DNA from: a virus
Length of the DNA stretch: 22,667 bases
IMG/VR virus record: IMGVR_UViG_3300017714_002504
Location: 1-22,667 of that record
Strand: one strand, 5' to 3'
In this document: piece by piece, positions 5,815-13,132 of the stretch
How positions within the stretch are numbered: position 1 is the stretch's first letter
How the letters are laid out: the number at the start of each line of letters is the position of its first letter
Position numbers and translations under genes: made by a program
Notes under the pieces: model-generated
What the model was told of the DNA's origin: nothing
The model's input: the letters and a program-made list of their open reading frames with translations, nothing else
The model's database searches: none

Positions 5815-6578
5815 AAACAATTTATTATTATCCTTCGGAAGGGGGATTTACAAATGATAGAGAAATTATGAGTCCAGAGGAGTCAATCCTTGCGGATGAT
5901 AGATTTTCTTTTCACCCAGAGACATTAATATCTGAAACAGAAAAGCAATTTTCTTTCTTTGAATGTCCCGCTTGGGCTCATAAAGCAAAAAGAATCTTTA
6001 CAATCAAATCACCAATTGATATTAAATTTACGTTTGATTTTACAAAAGTAGATACAACTGGTGAAGTTTTCATTAATAGTCCATATCTTAATGAAGATTC
6101 TTATCATAACTTAACAGAACCAACTTTCACTAATTCTAATTGGTTTCTTGAGAATCCAAATAGAATTACTATGCAGTTGAATCTTCCTCGTTATCTTTTT
6201 TGGACAAAAGACAAAGACATTTGGATTGAACAAAGATCTCATCCAGAAGCATCTGCTAGAAATAATATTGTATTAGTTGGTGGTTGGTTTAATATGTCTT
6301 CTTGGCCAAGACATCTCTCGTTTGCATATAATGTTTTTGATGTAAAAAATTCAGTAAATATTAAGAGAGGTGATCCTATATTTCAAGTTTGTTTTCATTC
6401 AAAAAATCAAGATGAAAAATTCAAACTTGTTAAAAAGGCACCACCTAAAGATATGAAACTGAAAATTAGAAGAAATGTTGGATTGAAAATTTTGAGTCCA
6501 AACTTATCTTCGCAATTTATGTTTGGGCAAGAAGAAAAGGAATCTAAATGTCCATTCAAGTTTCTCTGGAAAGATTGA
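5811..6578 (+). CDS. Conserved-looking hypothetical protein, possibly DUF6065-like (255 aa)
   Basis: 255 residues in an ATGA overlap with the third oxygenase. Central section is Trp/Phe rich and beta-like: KSPIDIKFTFDFTKV, NRITMQLNLPRYLFWTKDKD, WFNMSSWPRHLSFAYNV, then VNIKRGDPIFQVCFHS. The last of these resembles a dUTPase-like or DUF6065-like 'KRGDPLFQI' turn, which is why I suggest that family, at low certainty. The C-terminus is basic (KKAPPKDMKLKIRR) and ends with CPFKFLWKD. Its TGA stop (6576-6578) lies within the first strand of an RNA pseudoknot, so termination of its translation could control that fold. The enzymatic role is unknown. Confidence 0.7.
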   Translation: MKTIYYYPSEGGFTNDREIMSPEESILADDRFSFHPETLISETEKQFSFFECPAWAHKAKRIFTIKSPIDIKFTFDFTKVDTTGEVFINSPYLNEDSYHNLTEPTFTNSNWFLENPNRITMQLNLPRYLFWTKDKDIWIEQRSHPEASARNNIVLVGGWFNMSSWPRHLSFAYNVFDVKNSVNIKRGDPIFQVCFHSKNQDEKFKLVKKAPPKDMKLKIRRNVGLKILSPNLSSQFMFGQEEKESKCPFKFLWKD

Positions 6579-6610
6579 CCCCGTTGGTAAGGGTCATAAA
6601 ACATGCCAAC
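6576..6610 (+). promoter_or_regulatory. H-type RNA pseudoknot upstream of the glycan operon (candidate wcaG-type element)
   Basis: Stem 1: 6576-6581 with 6591-6596 (TGACCC/GGGTCA, 6 bp). Stem 2: 6583-6589 with 6604-6610 (GTTGGTA/TGCCAAC, 7 bp with one G-T). Loops are 1 nt, 1 nt and an A-rich 7 nt (TAAAACA), the ideal geometry for an H-type pseudoknot. AGGGTC at 6590-6595 could instead pair with GACCCT at 6631-6636 and disrupt the terminator. A 'wcaG' RNA motif is described from cyanophages upstream of wcaG-like epimerase genes; identity with it is a guess from context. Confidence 0.6.
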
Positions 6611-6626
6611 TGGCGAGCCTGATCCC

Positions 6627-6656
6627 AAAAGACCCTTGACAATGAGGGTCTTTTTT
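6627..6656 (+). terminator. Rho-independent terminator before the glycan operon
   Basis: Stem of 9-10 bp (6627-6636 with 6645-6654, AAAAGACCC/GGGTCTTTT) with an 8-nt loop and a T run (6651-6656). With the A run on the left arm it could work on both strands. It ends transcripts from the 4009 promoter unless antiterminated. Confidence 0.85.
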
Positions 6657-6664
6657 AGTATGAT
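6636..6664 (+). promoter_or_regulatory. Sigma70 promoter of the glycan operon, -35 in the terminator loop
   Basis: TTGACA at 6636-6641, 17-bp spacer, TATGAT at 6659-6664. Transcription would start near 6671, 20 nt before the ATG at 6691, so these transcripts lack the terminator and pseudoknot. Confidence 0.78.
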
Positions 6665-6690
6665 ACATACAAAGGAATTTAAATTAAAAC

Positions 6691-7749
6691 ATGTCCGAAT
6701 ATAAAAAAACAGCATTGGTCCTAGGTGCTGGTGGATTTATCGGGAGTCATATGGTAAAACGTCTTCGTTCAGAAGGCTATTGGGTGCGTGGTGTTGATCT
6801 AAAGAGACCAGAATATTCAGACACTAAAGCAAACGAGTTTATTCAAGGTGACTTGCGTGATAGGAGTTTTGTTCGTCGTTGTATTCGTACCACTGGTATC
6901 AATGGTGGGTTCTATGCACAGATTGTAGATAAGTTTCTGTCACCCTTTGATGAGATCTATCAGTTTGCTGCTGATATGGGTGGTGCAGGATTTGTATTCA
7001 CTGGTGAGAATGATGCAGACATCATGCATAACTCAGTGTCTATCAATCTGAATGTGCTTGAAGAACAACATCTTCTTAATCTGGATAAGGATACAAACAA
7101 GACTAAGATTTTCTATTCTGGTTCTGCTTGTATGTACCCTGAGCATAATCAACTTGACCCCGATAACCCTGATTGCCGTGAAGAATCTGCGTACCCTGCT
7201 GCTCCTGATTCAGAGTACGGCTGGGAAAAACTCTTTAGCGAAAGACTTTACTTTGCTTACAACCGTAATCATGGCATTCCTGTTCGGGTTGCTCGCTATC
7301 ACAACATTTTTGGTCCCGAAGGAACCTGGGACGGTGGAAGAGAGAAAGCACCAGCTGCAATCAGCCGTAAAGTCGCTTACCTCCCAGAGGTCGGTGGAGC
7401 TATCGAGGTGTGGGGAGATGGCTTACAAACTCGTTCCTTCTTGTTCATTGACGAATGCATTGAAGCAACTAGACGATTGATGGACAGTGACTTTATGGGA
7501 CCAGTTAATATTGGTTCTGAGGAGATGGTCACTATCAATCAACTTGTAGAGACTGCTGCTAAGGTTTCTGGTAAGGTTGTTAGGAAGAAGTATAAACTGG
7601 ATGCACCTACTGGTGTTCGTGGACGCAACTCTAATAATGATCTAATTAGTGAGAAACTTGGTTGGGATTATAGTCAGACTCTAGAAGAAGGTATTCGTAA
7701 AACATACACTTGGATTCAGGAGCAAATTAATGCAGCCTCACAAGTTTAA
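6691..7749 (+). CDS. GDP-mannose 3,5-epimerase-like short-chain dehydrogenase/epimerase
   Basis: 352 residues, the normal length for this family. NAD-binding Rossmann motif LGAGGFIGSH (11-20), then QFAADMGGAGF, SGSACMYPE (Cys147), EYGWEK (Tyr176, Lys180), GGREKAPAA (Lys219) and GDGLQTRSFLFIDE (Arg248), ending PTGVRGRNSNNDLI and EKLGWDYS. These are the catalytic and GDP-binding positions of plant GDP-mannose 3,5-epimerase (Cys, Tyr-x-x-x-Lys, Lys, Arg), which converts GDP-D-mannose to GDP-L-galactose and GDP-L-gulose. It opens the glycan operon behind a strong promoter and overlaps the next gene by 20 nt. It uses more CGT/CGC Arg codons than the AT-rich genes that follow. A general 'NAD-dependent epimerase' is the fallback name. 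Confidence 0.88.
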   Translation: MSEYKKTALVLGAGGFIGSHMVKRLRSEGYWVRGVDLKRPEYSDTKANEFIQGDLRDRSFVRRCIRTTGINGGFYAQIVDKFLSPFDEIYQFAADMGGAGFVFTGENDADIMHNSVSINLNVLEEQHLLNLDKDTNKTKIFYSGSACMYPEHNQLDPDNPDCREESAYPAAPDSEYGWEKLFSERLYFAYNRNHGIPVRVARYHNIFGPEGTWDGGREKAPAAISRKVAYLPEVGGAIEVWGDGLQTRSFLFIDECIEATRRLMDSDFMGPVNIGSEEMVTINQLVETAAKVSGKVVRKKYKLDAPTGVRGRNSNNDLISEKLGWDYSQTLEEGIRKTYTWIQEQINAASQV

Positions 7750-8533
7750 TCTTGTAGGTGATACTTTTACTCACCTGACAAACGGAAATAAAGGATACTC
7801 TGTTCATGGAAAAGAATCTCAATACATTGAATGGGTAAAAGATGGTGGAGAGGCTACATTTTATATTGATAGCACTCTACCATATGCATGGATTGATCCG
7901 AAACCAGGTCCAAAATATGCCTGGTTGTTGGAATCAAAATATATTACACCGCAGATTGTTGATTCAGTAAAAATGAATTCTCAACAATACATAGATACTT
8001 TTGACGCAATCTTTACTCACAATCAAGATTTGCTTTCAATTCATCCTAAATTTAAATGGTGCCCTGCTCAAGGGTTTTGGATTAAAGAACCTAAGATCTA
8101 TGAGAAATCAAAAATGATTTCGATGATCGCATCAAATAAAAGAATGTGTCAGGGGCATACAACTCGTTTAGAATGGGTAGAAAGACTAAGAGATCAAGTT
8201 GATCTTTATGGTCGTGGATTCAATGAGATCTTACATAAAGAAGAAGGTCTTTGTGACTACATGTTCTCAGTTGCTATTGAGAATGGACAATATGAAACAT
8301 ACTTCACTGAAAAATTACTTGACTGTTTCGCAACAGGAACTATTCCTGTTTATCTTGGAGCTCCTGACATTGGAAAATACTTCAATGCTGATGGTATAAT
8401 TACTCTTAGTGATGAGTTTTATATTTCAGATGAACTCTATTCCAGTAAAATGGATGCTATCAAAGACAATCTAGAGATTGTCAAAAAAATGGAAGTCCTT
8501 GAAGACTTTATTTACCTTACTTATTTCTGCTAA
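7730..8533 (+). CDS. GT10-family alpha-1,3-fucosyltransferase-like glycosyltransferase
   Basis: 267 residues. The C-terminal half shows the GT10 donor-site pattern: SNKRMCQGHTTRLEWVERL (135-153), LYGRGFN, DYMFSVAIENGQYETYFTEK (176-195) followed by LLDCFATGTIPVYLGAPDI. In this family the E-N and TEKL...G-IPV-G elements bind the GDP-L-sugar. GT10 enzymes transfer L-fucose from GDP-L-fucose; GDP-L-galactose differs from GDP-L-fucose only by a C6 hydroxyl, so the adjacent epimerase could feed this enzyme. No signal peptide or membrane span; presumably cytoplasmic. The 20-nt overlap with the epimerase gene implies coupled expression. Confidence 0.85.
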   Translation: MQPHKFNLVGDTFTHLTNGNKGYSVHGKESQYIEWVKDGGEATFYIDSTLPYAWIDPKPGPKYAWLLESKYITPQIVDSVKMNSQQYIDTFDAIFTHNQDLLSIHPKFKWCPAQGFWIKEPKIYEKSKMISMIASNKRMCQGHTTRLEWVERLRDQVDLYGRGFNEILHKEEGLCDYMFSVAIENGQYETYFTEKLLDCFATGTIPVYLGAPDIGKYFNADGIITLSDEFYISDELYSSKMDAIKDNLEIVKKMEVLEDFIYLTYFC

Positions 8534-8535
8534 CT

Positions 8536-9168
8536 ATGGGACAAATTAATCATCCAGTCAAACTGAAGAAAATGCTTCAGGATTTTGACATTAAGAATTT
8601 TGTGGAGAGTGGAACTGGGGATGGTTCTAGTATGGATAAAGTCCTTCTCACTGAAGTTGTAGACGATTCGTATGGTGTAGAACTTGATGATGGTCTTTAC
8701 GAGAAATTAGAGAAAAAATATAACAGTCTGGATTATGTCCACCTGTATAATGGATATACAGAGGATCGTTTTGATGATGTTCTGAATGATCTTGATGATT
8801 CTCCAACTCTATTCTGGTTAGATGCACATTTCCCTGGTGCAGATTATGGAGATGCTAGTTATGGCGCTGAGGAAGATATTGACAAGCGTCTTCCTATGGA
8901 GAAAGAACTTCGTGTCATGAAGGATAATCGTGATCTATCAAAAGACATTATCTTCATGGACGATTTACGAATTTATGTTGACCGCCCTTTCGTTGCTGGT
9001 TCATGGCCTCAAAGAAAACTATATGGTGCTGATGGATATGATTTCGTTGAAGAGATTATTGGTGACACACATATTCTAATTGAACATCATGGAGATCAAG
9101 GGTATCTTTTAGCATTCCCAATTGATACTCCAGAAGAAAAAATTCGAGAAATTCTTAATGAAGTCTAG
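8536..9168 (+). CDS. Class I SAM-dependent methyltransferase-like protein
   Basis: 210 residues, 2 nt after the GT10 stop. Rossmann-like motif I is NFVESGTGDGSS (21-32), the acidic end of strand 2 is YGVELDD (46-52), and strand 4 is TLFWLDAHFPGADYG (91-105), the last resembling sugar- or macrolide-O-methyltransferases of the FkbM/TylF type. It probably methylates a hydroxyl on the glycan or a sugar precursor; the substrate is unknown. The protein ends in a helical tail (DTPEEKIREILNEV) that overlaps the next gene by 11 nt. Confidence 0.7.
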   Translation: MGQINHPVKLKKMLQDFDIKNFVESGTGDGSSMDKVLLTEVVDDSYGVELDDGLYEKLEKKYNSLDYVHLYNGYTEDRFDDVLNDLDDSPTLFWLDAHFPGADYGDASYGAEEDIDKRLPMEKELRVMKDNRDLSKDIIFMDDLRIYVDRPFVAGSWPQRKLYGADGYDFVEEIIGDTHILIEHHGDQGYLLAFPIDTPEEKIREILNEV

Positions 9169-9880
9169 TGTTATTGTTCTTCAGCAAGGTGGCTTGGGGG
9201 ACATCTTTTTTATTCAAAAACTTTGTAAAAAACTTTCTGTAAATTATGATGTGTATCATCCAGTTACATCAGAAATGTGGAACTCTGGTGTCAATCAATT
9301 AATTACTGGAGATGTTAAATGTGGAGTAGATCTTGATCTACCAAAAGATAATGTGATGGTATATGATTGTTCTAATCAACCAAAACCAAATGGTTCTGCT
9401 GATATTATGACATCAAAATATGCATCTACTGGATGTAGTTGGTATGATTGGAAAGACTATTTCACTTACAAACGTAATTATGAAAGGGAAACCAATCTAA
9501 AAGAAACTTTAGGTATTCAAGATGGAGAACCATTCATCTTTGCAAACAAGTGGTATAGTTTTCGTAAACCACATGAAGGTGTTGAATTGAGTATCCCAGA
9601 AGATTATGATGGTAAAGTTATCTGGATGGATACAGATATAGCTCCAAGTGTATTTGATTGGTGTTGGATTATAGAAAATGCAGAGCAAATTCACATTGTT
9701 GATACTTGCCTAAATTATATTGTAGACACTCTCAACATTAAAGCAGACACTTTGATCTGCCACCCAAGACATTATAAAAATACCGAGGAATGCGTTGGAA
9801 AATTATTCAATGCACCTTGGCAATGGGTTGATTATGAAAGATGGTTGTGGCGTGAAAAAGTTCCTCAGGAGTTAGAATGA
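9158..9880 (+). CDS. GT-B glycosyltransferase, heptosyltransferase (GT9)-like, copy 1
   Basis: 240 residues from the ATG at 9158; the frame is open from 9122, but the later ATG begins directly with the beta strand MKSSVIVLQQGGLGDIFFIQ. GGLGDI at the end of the first strand is typical of GT9 ADP-heptose transferases (GLGDI/GxGD). Other conserved blocks are SWYDWKDYFTYKRNYE, VFDWCWIIENAEQIHIVDTC (C-terminal donor domain, matching the 'ADR-IGPDSG' region of GT9 in position) and FNAPWQWVDYERW. The length is short against about 320-350 for bacterial GT9. It is a clear paralogue of the next gene, so the family call is shared. Acceptor unknown. Confidence 0.65.
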   Translation: MKSSVIVLQQGGLGDIFFIQKLCKKLSVNYDVYHPVTSEMWNSGVNQLITGDVKCGVDLDLPKDNVMVYDCSNQPKPNGSADIMTSKYASTGCSWYDWKDYFTYKRNYERETNLKETLGIQDGEPFIFANKWYSFRKPHEGVELSIPEDYDGKVIWMDTDIAPSVFDWCWIIENAEQIHIVDTCLNYIVDTLNIKADTLICHPRHYKNTEECVGKLFNAPWQWVDYERWLWREKVPQELE

Positions 9881-10638
9881 AAACTGGATTGATTTATCAA
9901 CCATGTGGGCTTGGAGATATTCTTTTCCTACAAAAAGGCGCACATTATATTCAAAATGAACTTGGATATAAAGTGTATTGGCCTGTGATTCATGAATTCA
10001 AATGGTTAAAGGATTATATTCCTGACTTTGAATTTGTATCCTGGGGAGACGATAGTAATCCAGTAAATGGCAGCACGGAACCTATTCCTGAGTCCTGTCA
10101 ATTCCCACACAAAGACAAATATATTCATGGAGCTCCAAGTAAAATGGAACCTGATTTATTTTTCTTTCAGGGATTTGGTGATTACCAGCCAATAATGAAG
10201 GGGAAATATGATAACCTCGGACTTGATTGGAAAGACTGGAGAGATTATATTCTTTTCAATAGAAATATTGAAAAGGAGAAAGAACTGTATTATAATGTTC
10301 TTGGTTTGAAAGATGATGATGAGTTTGTCTACGTCAATCGGCTTTGGTGTACAAGACCAAAGCTAGAATTCTTCCCACACATTCCAGCAGACTCTCAAAG
10401 TTATGGTGGATATAAAGTGGTGGAGAATCAAATTATTCCTGGTTACTCTTTGTTTGATTGGTGTATGGTTTTTGAAAAAGCATCCGCTGTATTCATGATA
10501 GAAACGGCAATCAATTACATTCTTGAGTCACCACAACTCTTTGAAACTATGTCTAAAAAACCACTATATCTTTGGCATAGGTGGGGAGACTGGTCTCAAG
10601 TTCGTTACCTTTTTAATTTACCTTGGAGATATCAATGA
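9877..10638 (+). CDS. GT-B glycosyltransferase, heptosyltransferase (GT9)-like, copy 2
   Basis: 253 residues; ATGA overlap with copy 1. Shared blocks with copy 1: QPCGLGDILFLQK (N-terminus), DWKDWRDYILFNRN, LFDWCMVFEKASAVFMIETA followed by INYILE, and LFNLPWRY at the end. The order and spacing match, so the pair arose by tandem duplication. With heptose-phosphate nucleotidyltransferase and kinase genes 500 nt downstream, both may transfer heptose, perhaps to successive acceptor positions. Direct evidence for the sugar is lacking. No membrane span; likely cytoplasmic or peripheral. Confidence 0.65.
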   Translation: MKTGLIYQPCGLGDILFLQKGAHYIQNELGYKVYWPVIHEFKWLKDYIPDFEFVSWGDDSNPVNGSTEPIPESCQFPHKDKYIHGAPSKMEPDLFFFQGFGDYQPIMKGKYDNLGLDWKDWRDYILFNRNIEKEKELYYNVLGLKDDDEFVYVNRLWCTRPKLEFFPHIPADSQSYGGYKVVENQIIPGYSLFDWCMVFEKASAVFMIETAINYILESPQLFETMSKKPLYLWHRWGDWSQVRYLFNLPWRYQ

Positions 10639-11129
10639 TTGAAACTATTGAATTTCAGAAAAAGTGGTATCCTAAATTTCAGACTGAAGGCAATGCATCT
10701 CAGTTTGCTATTCCTTTTGCACTACATGTTTGCAAAGGTCTTGGTTATGATATTGGATGTATGAAACCAGAGTGGGCTTTACCTAATGCCACTCCTATTG
10801 ATCTTGATTTTGATGATCCATGGGATGCTGATAATCTTCCAGAAAATGTTTCTCCAGACTACATCTTTTCTAGTCATTGCTTGGAACATGTTCCTGACTG
10901 GGTGGCTACTATGGATTACTGGCATAATAAACTTACAGTCGGTGGAACTTTATTTTTATATCTTCCTGATTTCAGTCAAAGGTACTGGAGACCTTGGAAC
11001 AATTACAAGCATAAGCATGTATTCACTCCAGAAATTATTGAACAATATATGTTTGATCGTGGATATAAAAATGTGTTTGTATCAGGTATAGATCTCAATA
11101 ATTCATTCATGGTAATGGGAGAAAAATGA
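10635..11129 (+). CDS. SAM-dependent methyltransferase (Methyltransf_11-like)
   Basis: 164 residues from the ATG at 10635, chosen because it makes the usual ATGA overlap with the preceding gene; an in-frame ATG at 10623 would add four residues. Motif I is GLGYDIGC (35-42 region), the acidic residue after strand 2 is in PIDLDFDDPWD, and YIFSSHCLEHVPDW followed by TVGGTLFLYLPDF are the strand 4 and strand 5 signatures of small-molecule methyltransferases. In glycan clusters these cap or methylate sugars. Overlap with the downstream nucleotidyltransferase (ATGA) supports one polycistronic mRNA. Confidence 0.75.
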   Translation: MIETIEFQKKWYPKFQTEGNASQFAIPFALHVCKGLGYDIGCMKPEWALPNATPIDLDFDDPWDADNLPENVSPDYIFSSHCLEHVPDWVATMDYWHNKLTVGGTLFLYLPDFSQRYWRPWNNYKHKHVFTPEIIEQYMFDRGYKNVFVSGIDLNNSFMVMGEK

Positions 11130-11548
11130 AATTGAGACCTAAACTAATTTTTGTGAATGGATGCTTTGATATCTTACATCCTGGCCATATTAAAATGTTT
11201 GAACATGCAAGAAGTCTTGGAACCAAATTAATTGTTGCCATTGACTCTGATGAAAAGGTAAAACAAATGAAAGGTGATTCAAGACCTATCAACAATCAAG
11301 ATGATAGAAAATTTATTCTTGAGGCCATTCGATACATAGATGAGGTAATCATTTTTAATTCTAAAGATGAACTACAGGAACTTGTCAAAACGATAAAACC
11401 TGCTATAATGATGGTTGGATCTGATTATAAAGGAAAGGAAGTTGTAGGTTCTGATTATGCAAAAGAAGTTCGATTTTTCGATAGAGTCAGAGACTACTCT
11501 ACAAGCAAAATCATTGAAAGTATTACTGATCGGAGAGTCTTGTGTTGA
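11126..11548 (+). CDS. hldC: Heptose-1-phosphate nucleotidyltransferase (HldE C-domain / RfaE2 type)
   Basis: 140 residues. FVNGCFDILHPGHIKMFEHA (9-28) carries the HxGH nucleotidyltransferase signature (His18, His21), VAIDSDEKVKQMKG and RPINNQDDRKFILEA are conserved next to it, and the C-terminus has VRDYSTSKIIESI, matching the end of the adenylyltransferase domain of HldE/RfaE. This enzyme activates D-glycero-D-manno-heptose-1-phosphate to an ADP- (or GDP-) heptose. It is a free-standing single-domain protein, whereas in E. coli it is fused behind the kinase. It overlaps the kinase by 35 nt if the TTG start of that gene is used. Related glycerol-3-phosphate cytidylyltransferases are an alternative but fit less well. 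Confidence 0.8.
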   Translation: MKLRPKLIFVNGCFDILHPGHIKMFEHARSLGTKLIVAIDSDEKVKQMKGDSRPINNQDDRKFILEAIRYIDEVIIFNSKDELQELVKTIKPAIMMVGSDYKGKEVVGSDYAKEVRFFDRVRDYSTSKIIESITDRRVLC

Positions 11549-12257
11549 TGAATATCATTATGGAGAGTGTCGCAGGTTAAGTCCTGAGGCACCAGTTCCT
11601 GTTTTAGATTATACTAAGACCACCTTACATCCTGGTATGGCATCTAATGTTCTTCAGAACTTAGAGTCTTTTGGATGTGAGGTGGATTTTATTACGAATG
11701 ATCCTGAGGATCTTCGCAAGACACGATTTGTTGATGCCAGATCAAAACAACAACTTCTCCGTGTTGATGAAGGAACTTGTGTTGATCCATTGAATCTAAA
11801 AAATCTAAAAAATTTAGATGACTATGATGTCATTATCTTTTCAGATTATGATAAAGGTTTGATTCCTTGGTCAGCTGCAAATTATATTTGTGAGCATTAT
11901 AGTGGTAAAATTTTTGTAGATTCTAAAAAGACAGATCTTTCATGTTATCAGAATGCTTATATCAAAATCAATGAGTTTGAAGAGAAACAAGCATTAGCAT
12001 ATTCAGACAGTTGTTCTTTCATTGTGACTCTTGGTATGGATGGTGCAAAGTGGCTTGGTACTACTTATCCTGCACCTAAAGTAGATGTGTATGATGTATC
12101 AGGTGCTGGAGATGTATTTCTAGCAACACTATCTGTTGTCGCTACCATGGAAAATATTGACTCTGCTGTTCAAAAGTCTGTCCTAATGGCATCTCGTTCG
12201 GTACAGCATTTTGGAACATATAAATTAACTAAGAAAGACATCGCAGAAGTATTATGA
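11514..12257 (+). CDS. hldA: Heptose-7-phosphate kinase-like PfkB sugar kinase (HldE N-domain / HldA type)
   Basis: 247 residues from a TTG at 11514, which begins directly with the first strand (KVLLIGESCVDEYHYGECRR). An ATG at 11457 would add 19 residues that overlap the preceding gene by 92 nt and precede the conserved start, so it is less likely. Signatures: GECRRLSPEAPVPVL (as in HldE SRISPEAPVPV), HPGMASNVLQNLESFG, VIIFSDYDKGL, VDSKKTDLSCY, and the catalytic PfkB motif VYDVSGAGDVFLATL. It would phosphorylate D-glycero-D-manno-heptose-7-phosphate at C1. It is shorter than bacterial HldA domains (about 315), mainly in the middle. GmhA, GmhB and HldD are not in this window. Confidence 0.8.
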   Translation: MKVLLIGESCVDEYHYGECRRLSPEAPVPVLDYTKTTLHPGMASNVLQNLESFGCEVDFITNDPEDLRKTRFVDARSKQQLLRVDEGTCVDPLNLKNLKNLDDYDVIIFSDYDKGLIPWSAANYICEHYSGKIFVDSKKTDLSCYQNAYIKINEFEEKQALAYSDSCSFIVTLGMDGAKWLGTTYPAPKVDVYDVSGAGDVFLATLSVVATMENIDSAVQKSVLMASRSVQHFGTYKLTKKDIAEVL

Positions 12258-13132
12258 AAGTTTTGAATTTTTTGAGACCAGAAAATGGTCTCACGGAGGA
12301 TCCTCTTTATTATCTAAACTTTGAAAAGTACGAAGGTGTGGCAAGAGATTGTTATCTCTTCATGGCTGACTTCTATAAGGATCTATATTCTGGTCGATAT
12401 GATGATAAAGAAAAAGTAGTCTTGACTTTGGAAGAACCAAACTTCTGTGTTGCTCCTGGAGACAAGGTAAAACTTCACGAAGTTGCTGATAAGATTCTTA
12501 CAATCTGTCCTTATACTGCAGAACTATTTGACAATAGAGAGTTTGTATTCTTTCCCTTCAGTGAGGATTGGATTCCTCCAAAAGTAGAAAAGATAATTGA
12601 TGTTTCTTACTTTGGTAGTATGCCGAAGGCTGTGCCTTGGGAAAGTTATGTCAAAAATGTATTCACAAAATACAATTTTAGATTTGGACACTACAGTATG
12701 GGTAATGTTCCTAGGTGTTCCTATCAAGATAAGATGATGATGTATGCATCAACTAAGGTTGCTGTTGTTCATGGTCTCTGCAATATTGATTCTGGAACTG
12801 CTGAAAGATATCATAACTTCCCTAGAGGTAAAGAGAATAAAGCATTCAGTGAATTGGATAGAGGATGGGCACCTCAAATTAAATCAAGGATGTTTGAGGC
12901 CGCATTCTCAAGATGTGTCATTCTTTGTCAAAAGGATTCCTGGAATCCGATTGAAAAATTCTTTGAACCAGAAAAAGAATTTCTGTATTTTGAAGACGAA
13001 GAGGACCTTAAGAAAATCTTAAGTCATGTGTTAGAAAACTATGACGAGTTTGACCAAATGAGAGAAAGCGCATATAATACTGCTGTGAATAACTATACAA
13101 CCAAGCACTTTGTTGAGAAGTTTTTAAAATGA
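12254..13132 (+). CDS. GT-B-like glycosyltransferase (Glyco_trans_1_2 C-domain)
   Basis: 292 residues; ATGA overlap with the kinase. The C-terminal third has RGWAPQIKSRMFEAAFSRCV, ILCQKDSWNPIEKFFEPEKE and FLYFEDEEDLKKILSHVLEN followed by YDEFDQMRESAYNTAVNNYT, the layout of the glycosyltransferase group 1 'Glyco_trans_1_2' domain (E in MFEAA contacts the nucleotide-sugar; the following helices close the domain). The N-terminal half has a weaker Rossmann-like pattern (VDVSYFGSMPKA). It sits inside the glycan operon. Donor and acceptor are unknown. Confidence 0.7.
   Translation: MKVLNFLRPENGLTEDPLYYLNFEKYEGVARDCYLFMADFYKDLYSGRYDDKEKVVLTLEEPNFCVAPGDKVKLHEVADKILTICPYTAELFDNREFVFFPFSEDWIPPKVEKIIDVSYFGSMPKAVPWESYVKNVFTKYNFRFGHYSMGNVPRCSYQDKMMMYASTKVAVVHGLCNIDSGTAERYHNFPRGKENKAFSELDRGWAPQIKSRMFEAAFSRCVILCQKDSWNPIEKFFEPEKEFLYFEDEEDLKKILSHVLENYDEFDQMRESAYNTAVNNYTTKHFVEKFLK

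Noticed and set aside
6407-6715. Reverse-strand open frame across the terminator
   Set aside because: It lies antisense to a good gene, crosses the terminator/promoter composite and has no coding-like composition; a shadow frame.
11457-11513. ATG start at 11457 for the heptose kinase gene
   Set aside because: It would overlap the nucleotidyltransferase by 92 nt and add 19 residues before the conserved first strand; the TTG at 11514 begins exactly at that strand. The choice stays uncertain.
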